The notes below the pieces were generated by a model. The model had not been told where the DNA came from. It worked only from the letters and a program-made list of their open reading frames with translations, and made no database searches. Shown piece by piece: positions 26,440 to 34,182 of a stretch of 49,530 bases of DNA. The position numbers were made by a program, and so were the translations under genes. Position 1 is the stretch's first letter. Each line of letters starts with the position of its first letter. The stretch comes from Endomicrobiia bacterium (GTDB lineage: Bacteria > Elusimicrobiota > Endomicrobiia > DTEH01), in contig JANXCA010000005.1 of assembly GCA_025060535.1 (NCBI GenBank), forward strand, positions 1 to 49,530. The letters run 5' to 3'.

Positions 26440-26472
26440 AATTTACTCTAACACTAAATTAGGAGGGATGAA

Positions 26473-27069
26473 GTGAAAAATTTAATATACTTTACAGCAA
26501 TTTTTATACTTCTTAACAGTTGTGCCACTACCCCAACTGTTACTCGTATTGATGTTTCAGAACAGATAGATCTAAGTGGAGAGTGGAATGATACTGATTC
26601 TCAACTTGTGGCTGCTGAGATGATAAAAGACGCTTTAGCTCGTCCTTGGATTGATGAGTTTATTTCAGCTAAAAGACAAAAACCTAGAATAATAGTAGGA
26701 ACAGTTAAAAATCGTTCTCATGAACATATAAATACGCAGACATTTGTAAAAGATTTAGAAAGAGAGTTAATTAATTCTGGGAGAGTGATATTTGTAGCCT
26801 CAAAAGAAGAAAGGCAAGAGATAAGAGAAGAAAAACTTGATCAAATGATGCATGCTTCTGCTGCTACAAGAAAGCAGTTAGGTGAGGAATGGGGAGCAGA
26901 TTTCATTCTTCAGGGACAGATAAATACCATCATTGATCAAGCAGGTAACAAAACAGTAAAGTATTATCAGGTTGAATTAGAGCTTGTAAAAATTTTAACT
27001 AATGAAAAAGTATGGATTGGGCAGAAAAAAATTAAAAAACTTGTTGAACGTCCGAGGACAAGATTTTAG
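26473..27069 (+). CDS. LpoB-type penicillin-binding protein activator lipoprotein
   Basis: 198 residues from a GTG start; AGGAGG at 26461-26466 lies six bases before it, and the ATG at 26468 is in another frame and stops at once. A lipoprotein signal ends LLNSC with lipidated Cys17. The body matches the LpoB family: DLSGEWNDTDSQLVA, PRIIVGTVKNRSHEHI, SGRVIFVASKEERQE and GEEWGADFILQGQI, in that order. In E. coli LpoB is an outer-membrane lipoprotein that reaches through peptidoglycan to activate PBP1b; here the long LpoB linker is short. It probably starts the operon running to 33599, and has its own leader with tandem repeats. Confidence 0.88.
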   Translation: MKNLIYFTAIFILLNSCATTPTVTRIDVSEQIDLSGEWNDTDSQLVAAEMIKDALARPWIDEFISAKRQKPRIIVGTVKNRSHEHINTQTFVKDLERELINSGRVIFVASKEERQEIREEKLDQMMHASAATRKQLGEEWGADFILQGQINTIIDQAGNKTVKYYQVELELVKILTNEKVWIGQKKIKKLVERPRTRF

Positions 27070-27096
27070 AAAGTATTTTTAGTAAATTTGTGTTTG

Positions 27097-28029
27097 ATGA
27101 AAATTTTAATTACTGGTGGTGCAGGATTTATAGGTTCTAATATTGTAGATGAGTGTATTAAAAAAGGTTGGAATGTAATAGTTGTAGATAACCTTTCTAC
27201 TGGTAAAAAAGAAAATATAAATTATAAAGCAAAATTTTATAATGTTGACATTACTGATTTCGAAACTTTAAAAAAAGTATTTGAAAAAGAAAATCCAGAT
27301 ATCATCAATCATCATGCTGCCCAGATAGATGTTAGAAAATCAGTCGCTAATCCTCAATATGATGCTTCTATAAATATCATCGGATCTTTAAATCTATTAG
27401 AACTATCTGTTAAGTGTAAAGTTAAAAAGTTTATATTTGCCTCTTCTGGTGGCACTATATACGGTGAATGTAAGGGGAAAAGGCTTCCTAAAGAATCTAA
27501 CAAGCCACTTCCAGAATCACCTTATGGTTGTGCGAAAGCATCTGTAGAATTTTATATGTGGTATTATCATAAAGTTTACGGGCTTAATGTGATATCTTTA
27601 AGATACGCAAATGTTTATGGACCAAGACAAGATCCATTTGGAGAGGCAGGAGTGATTTCTATTTTTATAAATAGAATGTTAAATAATGAAGATGTATATA
27701 TTTTTGGAGATGGAAAACAGATGAGAGATTTTGTGTTCGTAAAAGATGTTGTAGATGCAAATATAAAAAGTATGCTTAGTAACAAAAACTTTGGTATTTA
27801 CAATGTTGGTTCTGGAAAAACAATTTCTATTATTTCATTATTTAAAAAGCTAAAGAATTTGCTAAATTATAATAAGTCACCAATATATCAACCTCCTAGG
27901 AAAGGTGAGATTCTAAAAAGTTGTCTTAGTATTGATTTAATAAAAAAGGAACTAAATTGGAGCCCAAAAGTTTCACTAGATGAAGGGCTTAAGAAAACTA
28001 TTGAATATTTCAAAAATAAAATGAGATAA
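27097..28029 (+). CDS. NAD-dependent sugar epimerase (GalE-like)
   Basis: I start at ATG 27097, giving MKILITGGAGFIGSN; the upstream in-frame TTG at 27088 only adds three residues. 310 residues, extended SDR family. Visible: the NAD-binding GGAGFIG (7-13), HHAAQIDVRKS (72-82), Ser117/Ser118, and the catalytic YxxxK (Y143-K147). RYANVYGPRQ and GDGKQMRDFVFVKDV complete the UDP-glucose 4-epimerase-like pattern. Exact substrate (UDP-Glc, UDP-GlcNAc or another sugar nucleotide) cannot be read off. It probably feeds the surface glycan genes nearby. The TAATG overlap couples it to recR. Confidence 0.85.
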   Translation: MKILITGGAGFIGSNIVDECIKKGWNVIVVDNLSTGKKENINYKAKFYNVDITDFETLKKVFEKENPDIINHHAAQIDVRKSVANPQYDASINIIGSLNLLELSVKCKVKKFIFASSGGTIYGECKGKRLPKESNKPLPESPYGCAKASVEFYMWYYHKVYGLNVISLRYANVYGPRQDPFGEAGVISIFINRMLNNEDVYIFGDGKQMRDFVFVKDVVDANIKSMLSNKNFGIYNVGSGKTISIISLFKKLKNLLNYNKSPIYQPPRKGEILKSCLSIDLIKKELNWSPKVSLDEGLKKTIEYFKNKMR

Positions 28030-28637
28030 TGGAAAAACCAAAGTTTATTAATGAACTTATAAGTATTTTTAAAAGTTTTCCATCCGTAGGGCCTAAAGCA
28101 GCAGAAAGATTTACATATTTTTTATTAGATAATAGAAATTTATTATCTTCTTTTGTAAAAGTTTTAACTGAGATAGAAAATAATATAGTTAGATGTAAAT
28201 ATTGTAATAATTTTTCCTCAGAAAATCCTTGCCATATTTGCACAGATACTAAAAGAAATAATAAGCTTTTATGCGTGGTTGAAAAATATCAAGATATTTA
28301 TTCTATAGAAAAGACTGAGTATAATGGTTTATACTATGTATTAGGTGCGGTTATAAATCCTCTTGAAGGAAAGATGCCAAAAGATATAGATATAGAAGCA
28401 CTATATAGAAGAATAGTTGAAGTGGAAAAAGAATATATTCCTGACGAAGTTATTATAGCATTAGGATTTACAACAGAATCTGAAATTACATCTAATTTTA
28501 TCATAGAGTATTTAAAATCAAAAAATATAAAAATCAAGTTTTCTAGAATAGCTAAAGGACTTCCTGTTGGAGCTGATATAGAGTACTCTGATCCACAGAC
28601 ATTATCTTTTGCTTTTAAAAATAGAATATTGTTATGA
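28029..28637 (+). CDS. recR: Recombination mediator RecR
   Basis: 202 residues, normal length. RecR works with RecF/RecO to load RecA on gapped DNA. It has a helix-hairpin-helix (FPSVGPKAAERF, 17-28), a four-Cys zinc finger (Cys56, 59, 68, 71: CKYC, CHIC), and a Toprim domain starting at LLCVVEKYQDI with YYVLGAVINPLEG. The C-terminal GLPVGADIEYSD loop is typical. It lies between a sugar epimerase and an O-antigen ligase rather than beside dnaX, with 1- and 4-nt overlaps on either side. Confidence 0.95.
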   Translation: MEKPKFINELISIFKSFPSVGPKAAERFTYFLLDNRNLLSSFVKVLTEIENNIVRCKYCNNFSSENPCHICTDTKRNNKLLCVVEKYQDIYSIEKTEYNGLYYVLGAVINPLEGKMPKDIDIEALYRRIVEVEKEYIPDEVIIALGFTTESEITSNFIIEYLKSKNIKIKFSRIAKGLPVGADIEYSDPQTLSFAFKNRILL

Positions 28638-31219
28638 AAATTGAGAGATTTGAATTTCAAAGCAAGTTATATTTGATACTGGATAATTTTTTAAAGTATA
28701 CAATTCCTATATTTTATTTTTTAGTTGCAGTAATGTTTTATTTAAGAACTTACGATTCTTGTCAAATAAAAATTACAATTACCCAAATAGGTGGGACAGT
28801 TATAATTCTTTTATGGTTTATTAAGTTATTAGAAAATCTAAAAGAAGCAAAAAGTTTTTATTTCAATAATTGGCAAATAGTTGTTCCTTTTGTTTTATTT
28901 TTACTTTCAGGACTTCAATCTCATCTTTTTATGTCTCCGCTAAAGAAGGCTTCTGGTATGGAGTTGATCAGAAGGGTCATATATATGTTTTCTGTAATTA
29001 TAATTATGAAGGAAATAAATAGTATAGAAAAATTTAAAAGAGTAATTAAGTGGTTATTAGCAGCTTTATTTATTTCTACTTTTTATGGTATTATACAATT
29101 TTTGGATATAAAGTATTTTCCACCGAATCCTGCTGTAGGTCTTGATCCCTTTATATGGAGACAAGCTTTTGGAAATAGAGTTTTTTCTACTTTTGGCAAC
29201 CCTAATTTTTATGGAGACTTTCTTGTTGCAATAGCTCCAATTTGTTTAGCTTTGTTTATTTATCATAAAAAAATATTTTTTTTGATATTGTGGTTAATGA
29301 CTTTATTTAACACATATGTTACATATTCAAAAGGTGCCTGGATTGGATTTGTAGCAGGTTTTATTTATTTCTGTTATTTATACATTATATTTTTTCTTCA
29401 TACTAAAGCTCAAAAGATTAGACTTTATGTTTTTATCGCTAGTATAATTGCTTTAGTTATAACGAGTTGGGGTGTATATTTCCAACTAACCCAAAGAACT
29501 GATTCAGCTAAATTTAGAATTTATACTTGGCTTTCTTGTTGGGAAATGATTAATACTTCTCCGGTTTTGGGAACAGGTATAGGTACTTTTTACGTAACAT
29601 ATCCTGCTTGGAGAAGACCACAAATATTTTATATTGAAGGAAAACACAATACAGAGTCAGATCATCCAGAAAATGAGTATTTGGAAGTATGGTATGATGA
29701 AGGTACTGTGGGATTTGGTATTTTCTTATTTATTATAGTTTTATTAGTAGTCACTTCTATTAAAGCTCTGAAAAGATTTTCAGAAGAGGTAGCGATATTA
29801 GATAAGAAAGGAAAAAAGAAGATAATTTCTCAAGATATAAGAGCTTTTTATTTACTTGGGTTTTTGTCTGGGTGGTTAGGATCATTAACTCATAACTGGG
29901 TTTGTGTTTCTATGAGGTTTGTATCTTCTGGGACTGTGGTTTGGATGATGGCAGGGCTTATTTCTTCTTTAATAGTAAATAATCCACTTCCTGAGAGATC
30001 CAAAGAGGAAAATGTAGTTTCTTATTACTTTGCGCTATTTATTATATGTTTATTTTGGTTTTTTAATTTTATATGGTGGAAAATGACATTTGATGTTTCT
30101 TTAGTAGTTAGTATTGTTTTGTTTATTTTAGGGATTATTATAGAAGGTTCTCCGTTGAAACCGGTTAATTTAAAAGTGCCTTTTTCAGGTAATAGGTTAA
30201 CTGTTAAAGTAATACAAGTAGTTGGTGTGTTAATTTCAATTTATTTAATGTCTATATTTAGAGGATATTTTATAGGAGATATTCATCATAACATAGCAAT
30301 CTTTTTTTCAAAACAAGGTAATTGGTCTGAAGCACTCACTAACTATAACATTGTAGCAAAAAATAATCCTGGCTTCGTAATGTGTCATTATTTTATGGGT
30401 AATGTTTTTAATGATAGATGGAGTCTTAATAGAGAGTTTCGTCCGGAATGGGGAGACAAAGAAACAGACAAACCAATAGTTGAATTAGATCTTAATAAAC
30501 AAGGCAGAATAGATCCAGAAAGGGCAATTGCAAAATATCAAGATGTATGGAAGTTAGCACCTAATTATGTTCAAAGTCATCATCAAGCTGGAGTTGTATA
30601 TATGAAGTTAGGACTTCACTTTAAGGACATAGATATGCAGAAATCTATTTATTATTTTAATAAAGCTCTTGAATACTTTTGGAAGTATCATAAAATAGAC
30701 CCAATTTTCCCAGTTAATTATCAGAGAATGGCTTCAATATATCTAAACTTAGGTAATCTAGAGATGGCTGAAAAGGTTTTTAAAGGGCATTTATTTACGC
30801 AATGGTTATGCCAAAATCCAAAAGATATTATTAATCCAAAGAAGATAAAAACTCAAGAAGAAAAAATTAAATATGAAGAATTATTACAAAAGTTTGAAGA
30901 AGAAAAAAATTGGATCTGTTGTGACTATCATAAAAGACAACACTATTTGCTTTCTACTGAAGATTGGGCAAAAAGAAGAGCTAATGAATACTCAGATTCA
31001 TACTTACAGTTAGGAAGGCTTTATTTAAACAGAAACAATGAAGAAGCAGAAAAATTTTTTATTCGTGCTATTAAAACTTATCCACAAAATTTTATAGCTT
31101 GGAAAAGTTTAATAGCTTTATATCAACAATTAAATCGTACTGATAAGATAGAACAAACAATAAAGTGGTACCTACAAGAGTTCCCTCAAGATAAAGAATT
31201 GTCTAATTTAAAAAGTTGA
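28634..31219 (+). CDS. O-antigen ligase/polymerase-like membrane protein with TPR tail (copy 1)
   Basis: 861 residues. About a dozen hydrophobic segments lie between residues 20 and 550. The Wzy_C/WaaL signature is seen as STFGNPNF (near residue 183), YSKGAWIGF, and ENEYLEVWYDEGTVGFG in the periplasmic loop (copy 2 has HNE here). From ~552 to the end are TPR-like helices (GNWSEALTNYNIVAKNNPGF, LNLGNLEMAEKVFKG, LYLNRNNEEAEKFF). Such proteins ligate or polymerise undecaprenyl-linked glycans at the periplasmic face, onto lipid A or pilin-like proteins; the acceptor here is unknown. It overlaps recR as ATGA and is followed 7 nt later by a paralogue. Confidence 0.82.
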   Translation: MKIERFEFQSKLYLILDNFLKYTIPIFYFLVAVMFYLRTYDSCQIKITITQIGGTVIILLWFIKLLENLKEAKSFYFNNWQIVVPFVLFLLSGLQSHLFMSPLKKASGMELIRRVIYMFSVIIIMKEINSIEKFKRVIKWLLAALFISTFYGIIQFLDIKYFPPNPAVGLDPFIWRQAFGNRVFSTFGNPNFYGDFLVAIAPICLALFIYHKKIFFLILWLMTLFNTYVTYSKGAWIGFVAGFIYFCYLYIIFFLHTKAQKIRLYVFIASIIALVITSWGVYFQLTQRTDSAKFRIYTWLSCWEMINTSPVLGTGIGTFYVTYPAWRRPQIFYIEGKHNTESDHPENEYLEVWYDEGTVGFGIFLFIIVLLVVTSIKALKRFSEEVAILDKKGKKKIISQDIRAFYLLGFLSGWLGSLTHNWVCVSMRFVSSGTVVWMMAGLISSLIVNNPLPERSKEENVVSYYFALFIICLFWFFNFIWWKMTFDVSLVVSIVLFILGIIIEGSPLKPVNLKVPFSGNRLTVKVIQVVGVLISIYLMSIFRGYFIGDIHHNIAIFFSKQGNWSEALTNYNIVAKNNPGFVMCHYFMGNVFNDRWSLNREFRPEWGDKETDKPIVELDLNKQGRIDPERAIAKYQDVWKLAPNYVQSHHQAGVVYMKLGLHFKDIDMQKSIYYFNKALEYFWKYHKIDPIFPVNYQRMASIYLNLGNLEMAEKVFKGHLFTQWLCQNPKDIINPKKIKTQEEKIKYEELLQKFEEEKNWICCDYHKRQHYLLSTEDWAKRRANEYSDSYLQLGRLYLNRNNEEAEKFFIRAIKTYPQNFIAWKSLIALYQQLNRTDKIEQTIKWYLQEFPQDKELSNLKS

Positions 31220-31226
31220 TTTGTAA

Positions 31227-33599
31227 ATGAAATCTAAGTTAGTAAATTTTTTGTTTTATACTATTATAGTTGTTTCACCTTTGGTATTTTTTACTGATCT
31301 TACAAGGAACCCCTATTATTTCCAAATCGTCTTTGCACAATCAGGAATGGTCTTTTTGTGGTTGGTAGTTTTATTAAAACAGAAGGGTAAGATTATTCAT
31401 TATACTAATCCTTTTGAAAAACCAATGTTAATTTTTTATGGTTATGCAATAGTTAGTTGGTTATTTTCTATGTTTGTTTTAAATCATAACTATTATGTTC
31501 CACAACTCATTTATGACTCTATTAAAGTTTATGGTAAGAATTTCTTTTTTATGAGTATGTTTAATGAGGGATTTAAAAAATTTATTTTTACTGTTACTAA
31601 TATTATTTTGGTATATTTTTTTGCTACTAACTATATAAATAAAGAAAATTTTAAAAAGGTGTATTTTACTTTATTTATTGTAGGTTTTTTAGCAAGTATA
31701 TATGGTATTCTTCAGTACTTTGGTATAGAAATAATCTGGCCTAAAGTTCTTAATCCATTTGGGGGTAGATGTGTGTCTACATTTGGCAATCCAAATTTTT
31801 TGTCTTCATTTTTAATTTTGTTGTTTCCTTTGATGTTTGTTGAGTATATTTATAGTAGAAGTGTATTGATGTTTATATTTCTTATTATATATTATTGTGC
31901 ATTATTATCCACACTTACAAGGTCCTCTTGGTTAGGATTATTTGTAAGTTTAGTTTACATGTTAGGAATTTTATTTTTAAAAGAAAGAAAACTATTAATA
32001 GGAAATAAATACAGAGTAGCTATTTTATTTATATTTATGTCTATATTTTTTCTTTTGTGGCCTAAAAGCCCAGTTGGAGGTAATCCTTCTGTAGTAGAAA
32101 GAATTTTAGAAATCAGACAGGCAAAAGAAGTTTATGCTCCATTACATCAGAGATTTCTTATATGGCTTTGTGGTTGGGATATGATAAAGGAAAAGCCTAT
32201 TACAGGTAAAGGTTGGGGTTTGTTTGAGCTTTTTTATCCTTTTTATCAAGGTAAATATCTTTTTGTTAAGGAATTGTCCCATAGAACTCATGCCAATAAT
32301 GCTCATAATGAAATTGTTGAAATTTGGTCCCAGACAGGAACCTTGGGGTTGGGAATTTATATTTTATTTTTGATTTGTTTTTTTATTTATTCCTATAAGA
32401 TATTTAAAAAAGAAAAAAACTATCCACAAAAACTTTTTATCTTAGCTTTATCAAGTTCAGTTTTAGGTATGATTGTAGATAATCTGTTGAATGTTACGAT
32501 TCATTTTTGTATTCCAGCTTTTCTATATTTTTTTAATATAGGAAGTTTAGCTAGTTTTGATGATAGTAGAGAAAAAAAGGAGATATATTTTAAAGGATTT
32601 AGTAAATACTTTGTTTTGGTTATTGGTTGTTTAATTATCTTACGTCTTTGGTTAAATTTTTTAGGAGAGATAAATTACTTTAAAGGTTTTAAATACTCAA
32701 AGAGAAACGAATTAGAACAGGCATTGTATTATTTATCAAAAGCGAATAAATTTCAGAAATATGAGGTTAATAATAACTATGAGTTAGCAAACACATATGC
32801 TCGCCTCAAAAGATTAAAAGAAGCAATTCATTACTACTATGAAGCATTAGCAAGTAATTGTGGGTATGATGAAATACATTTTAATTTAGCTACGGTATAT
32901 GCTCAGTCTAACAATCCAGAAATGGCTAAACTTCATTATACTCAATCACTTTTTATCAACCCTTTATCAAAGGAAGCGTATATGGCTTTAGGTAGTATAT
33001 TTTTAAGTGAAATAGATAAAAATTTAAAATCAGCAATTAAGCTTTTTGAACAAGCAATTGTAGTTTTTCCTGAAGAAAAAGATTTTTATAACAATTTAGG
33101 ATATTTATATATAAAATCTAATGAAGATTACAAAGCATTAAAGTGTTATGAAAAAGCTCTAAAAATAGATCCCAATTTTGAGTTTGCTAAAAGAAACTAT
33201 ATTTTGTTATCTGATAAATTAAAAATAAAAGATAATATAATTATTACTTATGAAAGACTTTTTACTGAGATGATGAAAGATATAAAAGAAAATAAATTAT
33301 CTGAAGCAGAGTCTAAATGCTATGAACTTCTTAAAATTTTTCCTAATGATTATAATGCAAAATTTTATTTAGCTAATATTCTATTTTCAAAAAATGAATT
33401 TGAAAAAGCTGCTAAGTTATATAAAGAGATAATTTCAGGACAACCAGATAATTTGACTGTAAGATATAATTTTGCAGTTACATTAGTGAAATTACAAAAT
33501 TTTGCCGAAGCAGAACAGCATCTTAAATATATTCTTTCCAAACAACCCGATAATTTTCAAGCAAGAGCTTTATTAGATCAAATTAGAAAAAATTTTTAA
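31227..33599 (+). CDS. O-antigen ligase/polymerase-like membrane protein with TPR tail (copy 2)
   Basis: 790 residues, clearly related to the preceding gene. The same signature STFGNPNF again falls near residue 183, then LTRSSWLGLF and AHNEIVEIWSQTGTLGLG. Hydrophobic segments fill residues 8-~480; TPR repeats follow from ~494 (NYELANTYARLKRLKEAIHYYYEAL, with FYNNLGYLYIKSNEDYKALKCYEKAL later). Catalytic His/Asn/Glu of the HNE loop are present, unlike copy 1, which reads PENE. The pair may act on different donors or acceptors, or one may be regulatory. It closes this operon; a 119-nt gap leads to the cold-shock gene. Confidence 0.83.
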   Translation: MKSKLVNFLFYTIIVVSPLVFFTDLTRNPYYFQIVFAQSGMVFLWLVVLLKQKGKIIHYTNPFEKPMLIFYGYAIVSWLFSMFVLNHNYYVPQLIYDSIKVYGKNFFFMSMFNEGFKKFIFTVTNIILVYFFATNYINKENFKKVYFTLFIVGFLASIYGILQYFGIEIIWPKVLNPFGGRCVSTFGNPNFLSSFLILLFPLMFVEYIYSRSVLMFIFLIIYYCALLSTLTRSSWLGLFVSLVYMLGILFLKERKLLIGNKYRVAILFIFMSIFFLLWPKSPVGGNPSVVERILEIRQAKEVYAPLHQRFLIWLCGWDMIKEKPITGKGWGLFELFYPFYQGKYLFVKELSHRTHANNAHNEIVEIWSQTGTLGLGIYILFLICFFIYSYKIFKKEKNYPQKLFILALSSSVLGMIVDNLLNVTIHFCIPAFLYFFNIGSLASFDDSREKKEIYFKGFSKYFVLVIGCLIILRLWLNFLGEINYFKGFKYSKRNELEQALYYLSKANKFQKYEVNNNYELANTYARLKRLKEAIHYYYEALASNCGYDEIHFNLATVYAQSNNPEMAKLHYTQSLFINPLSKEAYMALGSIFLSEIDKNLKSAIKLFEQAIVVFPEEKDFYNNLGYLYIKSNEDYKALKCYEKALKIDPNFEFAKRNYILLSDKLKIKDNIIITYERLFTEMMKDIKENKLSEAESKCYELLKIFPNDYNAKFYLANILFSKNEFEKAAKLYKEIISGQPDNLTVRYNFAVTLVKLQNFAEAEQHLKYILSKQPDNFQARALLDQIRKNF

Positions 33600-33605
33600 A
33601 AATTG

Positions 33606-33634
33606 TTGAATTTTAATTTAATATATTGTTTAAT
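33606..33634 (+). promoter_or_regulatory. Candidate promoter of the cold-shock gene
   Basis: TTGAAT (33606-33611), 17-nt spacer, TTTAAT (33629-33634). The predicted start near 33641 falls just before the leader hairpin at 33649-33689, leaving a leader of about 78 nt. Confidence 0.45.
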
Positions 33635-33648
33635 TTAGTTGTTATTTA

Positions 33649-33689
33649 AGCAGTGTAGGTTAAGTTGTTTATCTTAATCTGATGCTGCT
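33649..33689 (+). promoter_or_regulatory. Stem-loop in the cold-shock mRNA leader
   Basis: AGCAG (33649-33653) pairs with CTGCT (33685-33689). Inside, AGGTTAAG (33657-33664) pairs with CTTAATCT (33673-33680) with one G-U pair and an 8-nt loop; an internal loop of 3 and 4 nt separates the stems. It ends 14 nt before the AGGAGG ribosome site (33703-33708). Cold-shock mRNAs in other bacteria are controlled by temperature-sensitive leader folding, so a thermosensor is plausible here. Confidence 0.5.
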
Positions 33690-33718
33690 ACAATTTTTTA
33701 TAAGGAGGTTAAAAAGAA

Positions 33719-33925
33719 GTGGTAAGAGGTAAGGTGAAGTGGTTTAACGAAAGGAAAGGTTTTGGGTTTATAAGTTGTGATGATGGTTCTGGTGATGTGT
33801 TTGTGCATTATTCTGGGTTACAACAAAGAGGTTTCAAGACTCTTAAGGAAGGTGAAGAAGTGGAATTTGAAATTACCACAACAAATAAAGGACCCAAAGC
33901 AATAAATGTTAGAAAGATTAGATAA
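33719..33925 (+). CDS. Cold-shock domain protein (CspA family)
   Basis: 68 residues from a GTG start with AGGAGG (33703-33708) ten bases upstream. A single OB-fold cold-shock domain: [15 protein letters not shown] contains RNP1 (KGFGFI, 13-18), and DVFVHY (26-31) is RNP2. It binds single-stranded RNA/DNA and melts structure, acting as an RNA chaperone in transcription antitermination and translation. It is monocistronic, with its own structured leader and a strongly structured 3' region, unlike the dense operons around it. G/C-containing codons look more frequent than in neighbours, consistent with high expression. Confidence 0.95.
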   Translation: MVRGKVKWFNERKGFGFISCDDGSGDVFVHYSGLQQRGFKTLKEGEEVEFEITTTNKGPKAINVRKIR

Positions 33926-33934
33926 TCAAACAAA

Positions 33935-34099
33935 AACTTTGTGCAGTTAACTTTTAAAAAAGAAAATTAGTTTGGTTACATTTGTAACCAAACTTTAAAG
34001 TATATTTTTAGCACAAAGTTGTAAGAAATAAGAGTTTACTAATTGTTAGTTAGTAAAAACTCTTATTTAGTGTAATATATAACTAACCTAATTTCTTAC
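33935..34099 (+). other. Densely folded intergenic element between csp and secA
   Basis: Two adjacent stem-within-stem units. Unit 1: 33935-33944 pairs with 34011-34020 (10 bp, perfect) and encloses a perfect 11-bp hairpin, 33969-33979 with 33984-33994, loop ATTT. Unit 2 starts at the next base: 34021-34029 pairs with 34091-34099 (9 bp, perfect) and encloses a hairpin of 11 + 5 bp (34027-34037/34057-34067, two-base bulge, 34038-34042/34050-34054). The two outer helices abut exactly at 34020/34021. The second hairpin loop (GTTAG within 34045-34049) can pair with CTAAC at 34083-34087, a possible pseudoknot (8 bp if 34045-34052/34080-34087). No open frame of interest lies inside. A structured RNA, csp 3' end or small palindromic mobile repeat are all possible. 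Confidence 0.6.
33969..34009 (+). terminator. Possible terminator of the cold-shock transcript
   Basis: The 11-bp perfect hairpin 33969-33994 starts 44 nt after the csp stop. The following TTAAAGTATATTTTT is T-rich but not a clean U-run, so termination is likely but not certain. It is also the inner helix of the larger element at 33935-34099. Confidence 0.4.
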
Positions 34100-34108
34100 C
34101 TTTAATTC

Positions 34109-34137
34109 TTGCATTTTTTTTGTTTATTTTATATTTT
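34109..34137 (+). promoter_or_regulatory. Candidate promoter of secA
   Basis: TTGCAT (34109-34114), 17 nt, TATTTT (34132-34137). The start would lie about 40 nt before the secA ATG, after the structured element. An AGGAGA ribosome site is at 34172-34177. AT-richness makes this a modest call. Confidence 0.38.
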
Positions 34138-34182
34138 AAAAAATAATCTTTATATTTTATTGTTTTATTTTAGGAGAAAGAA

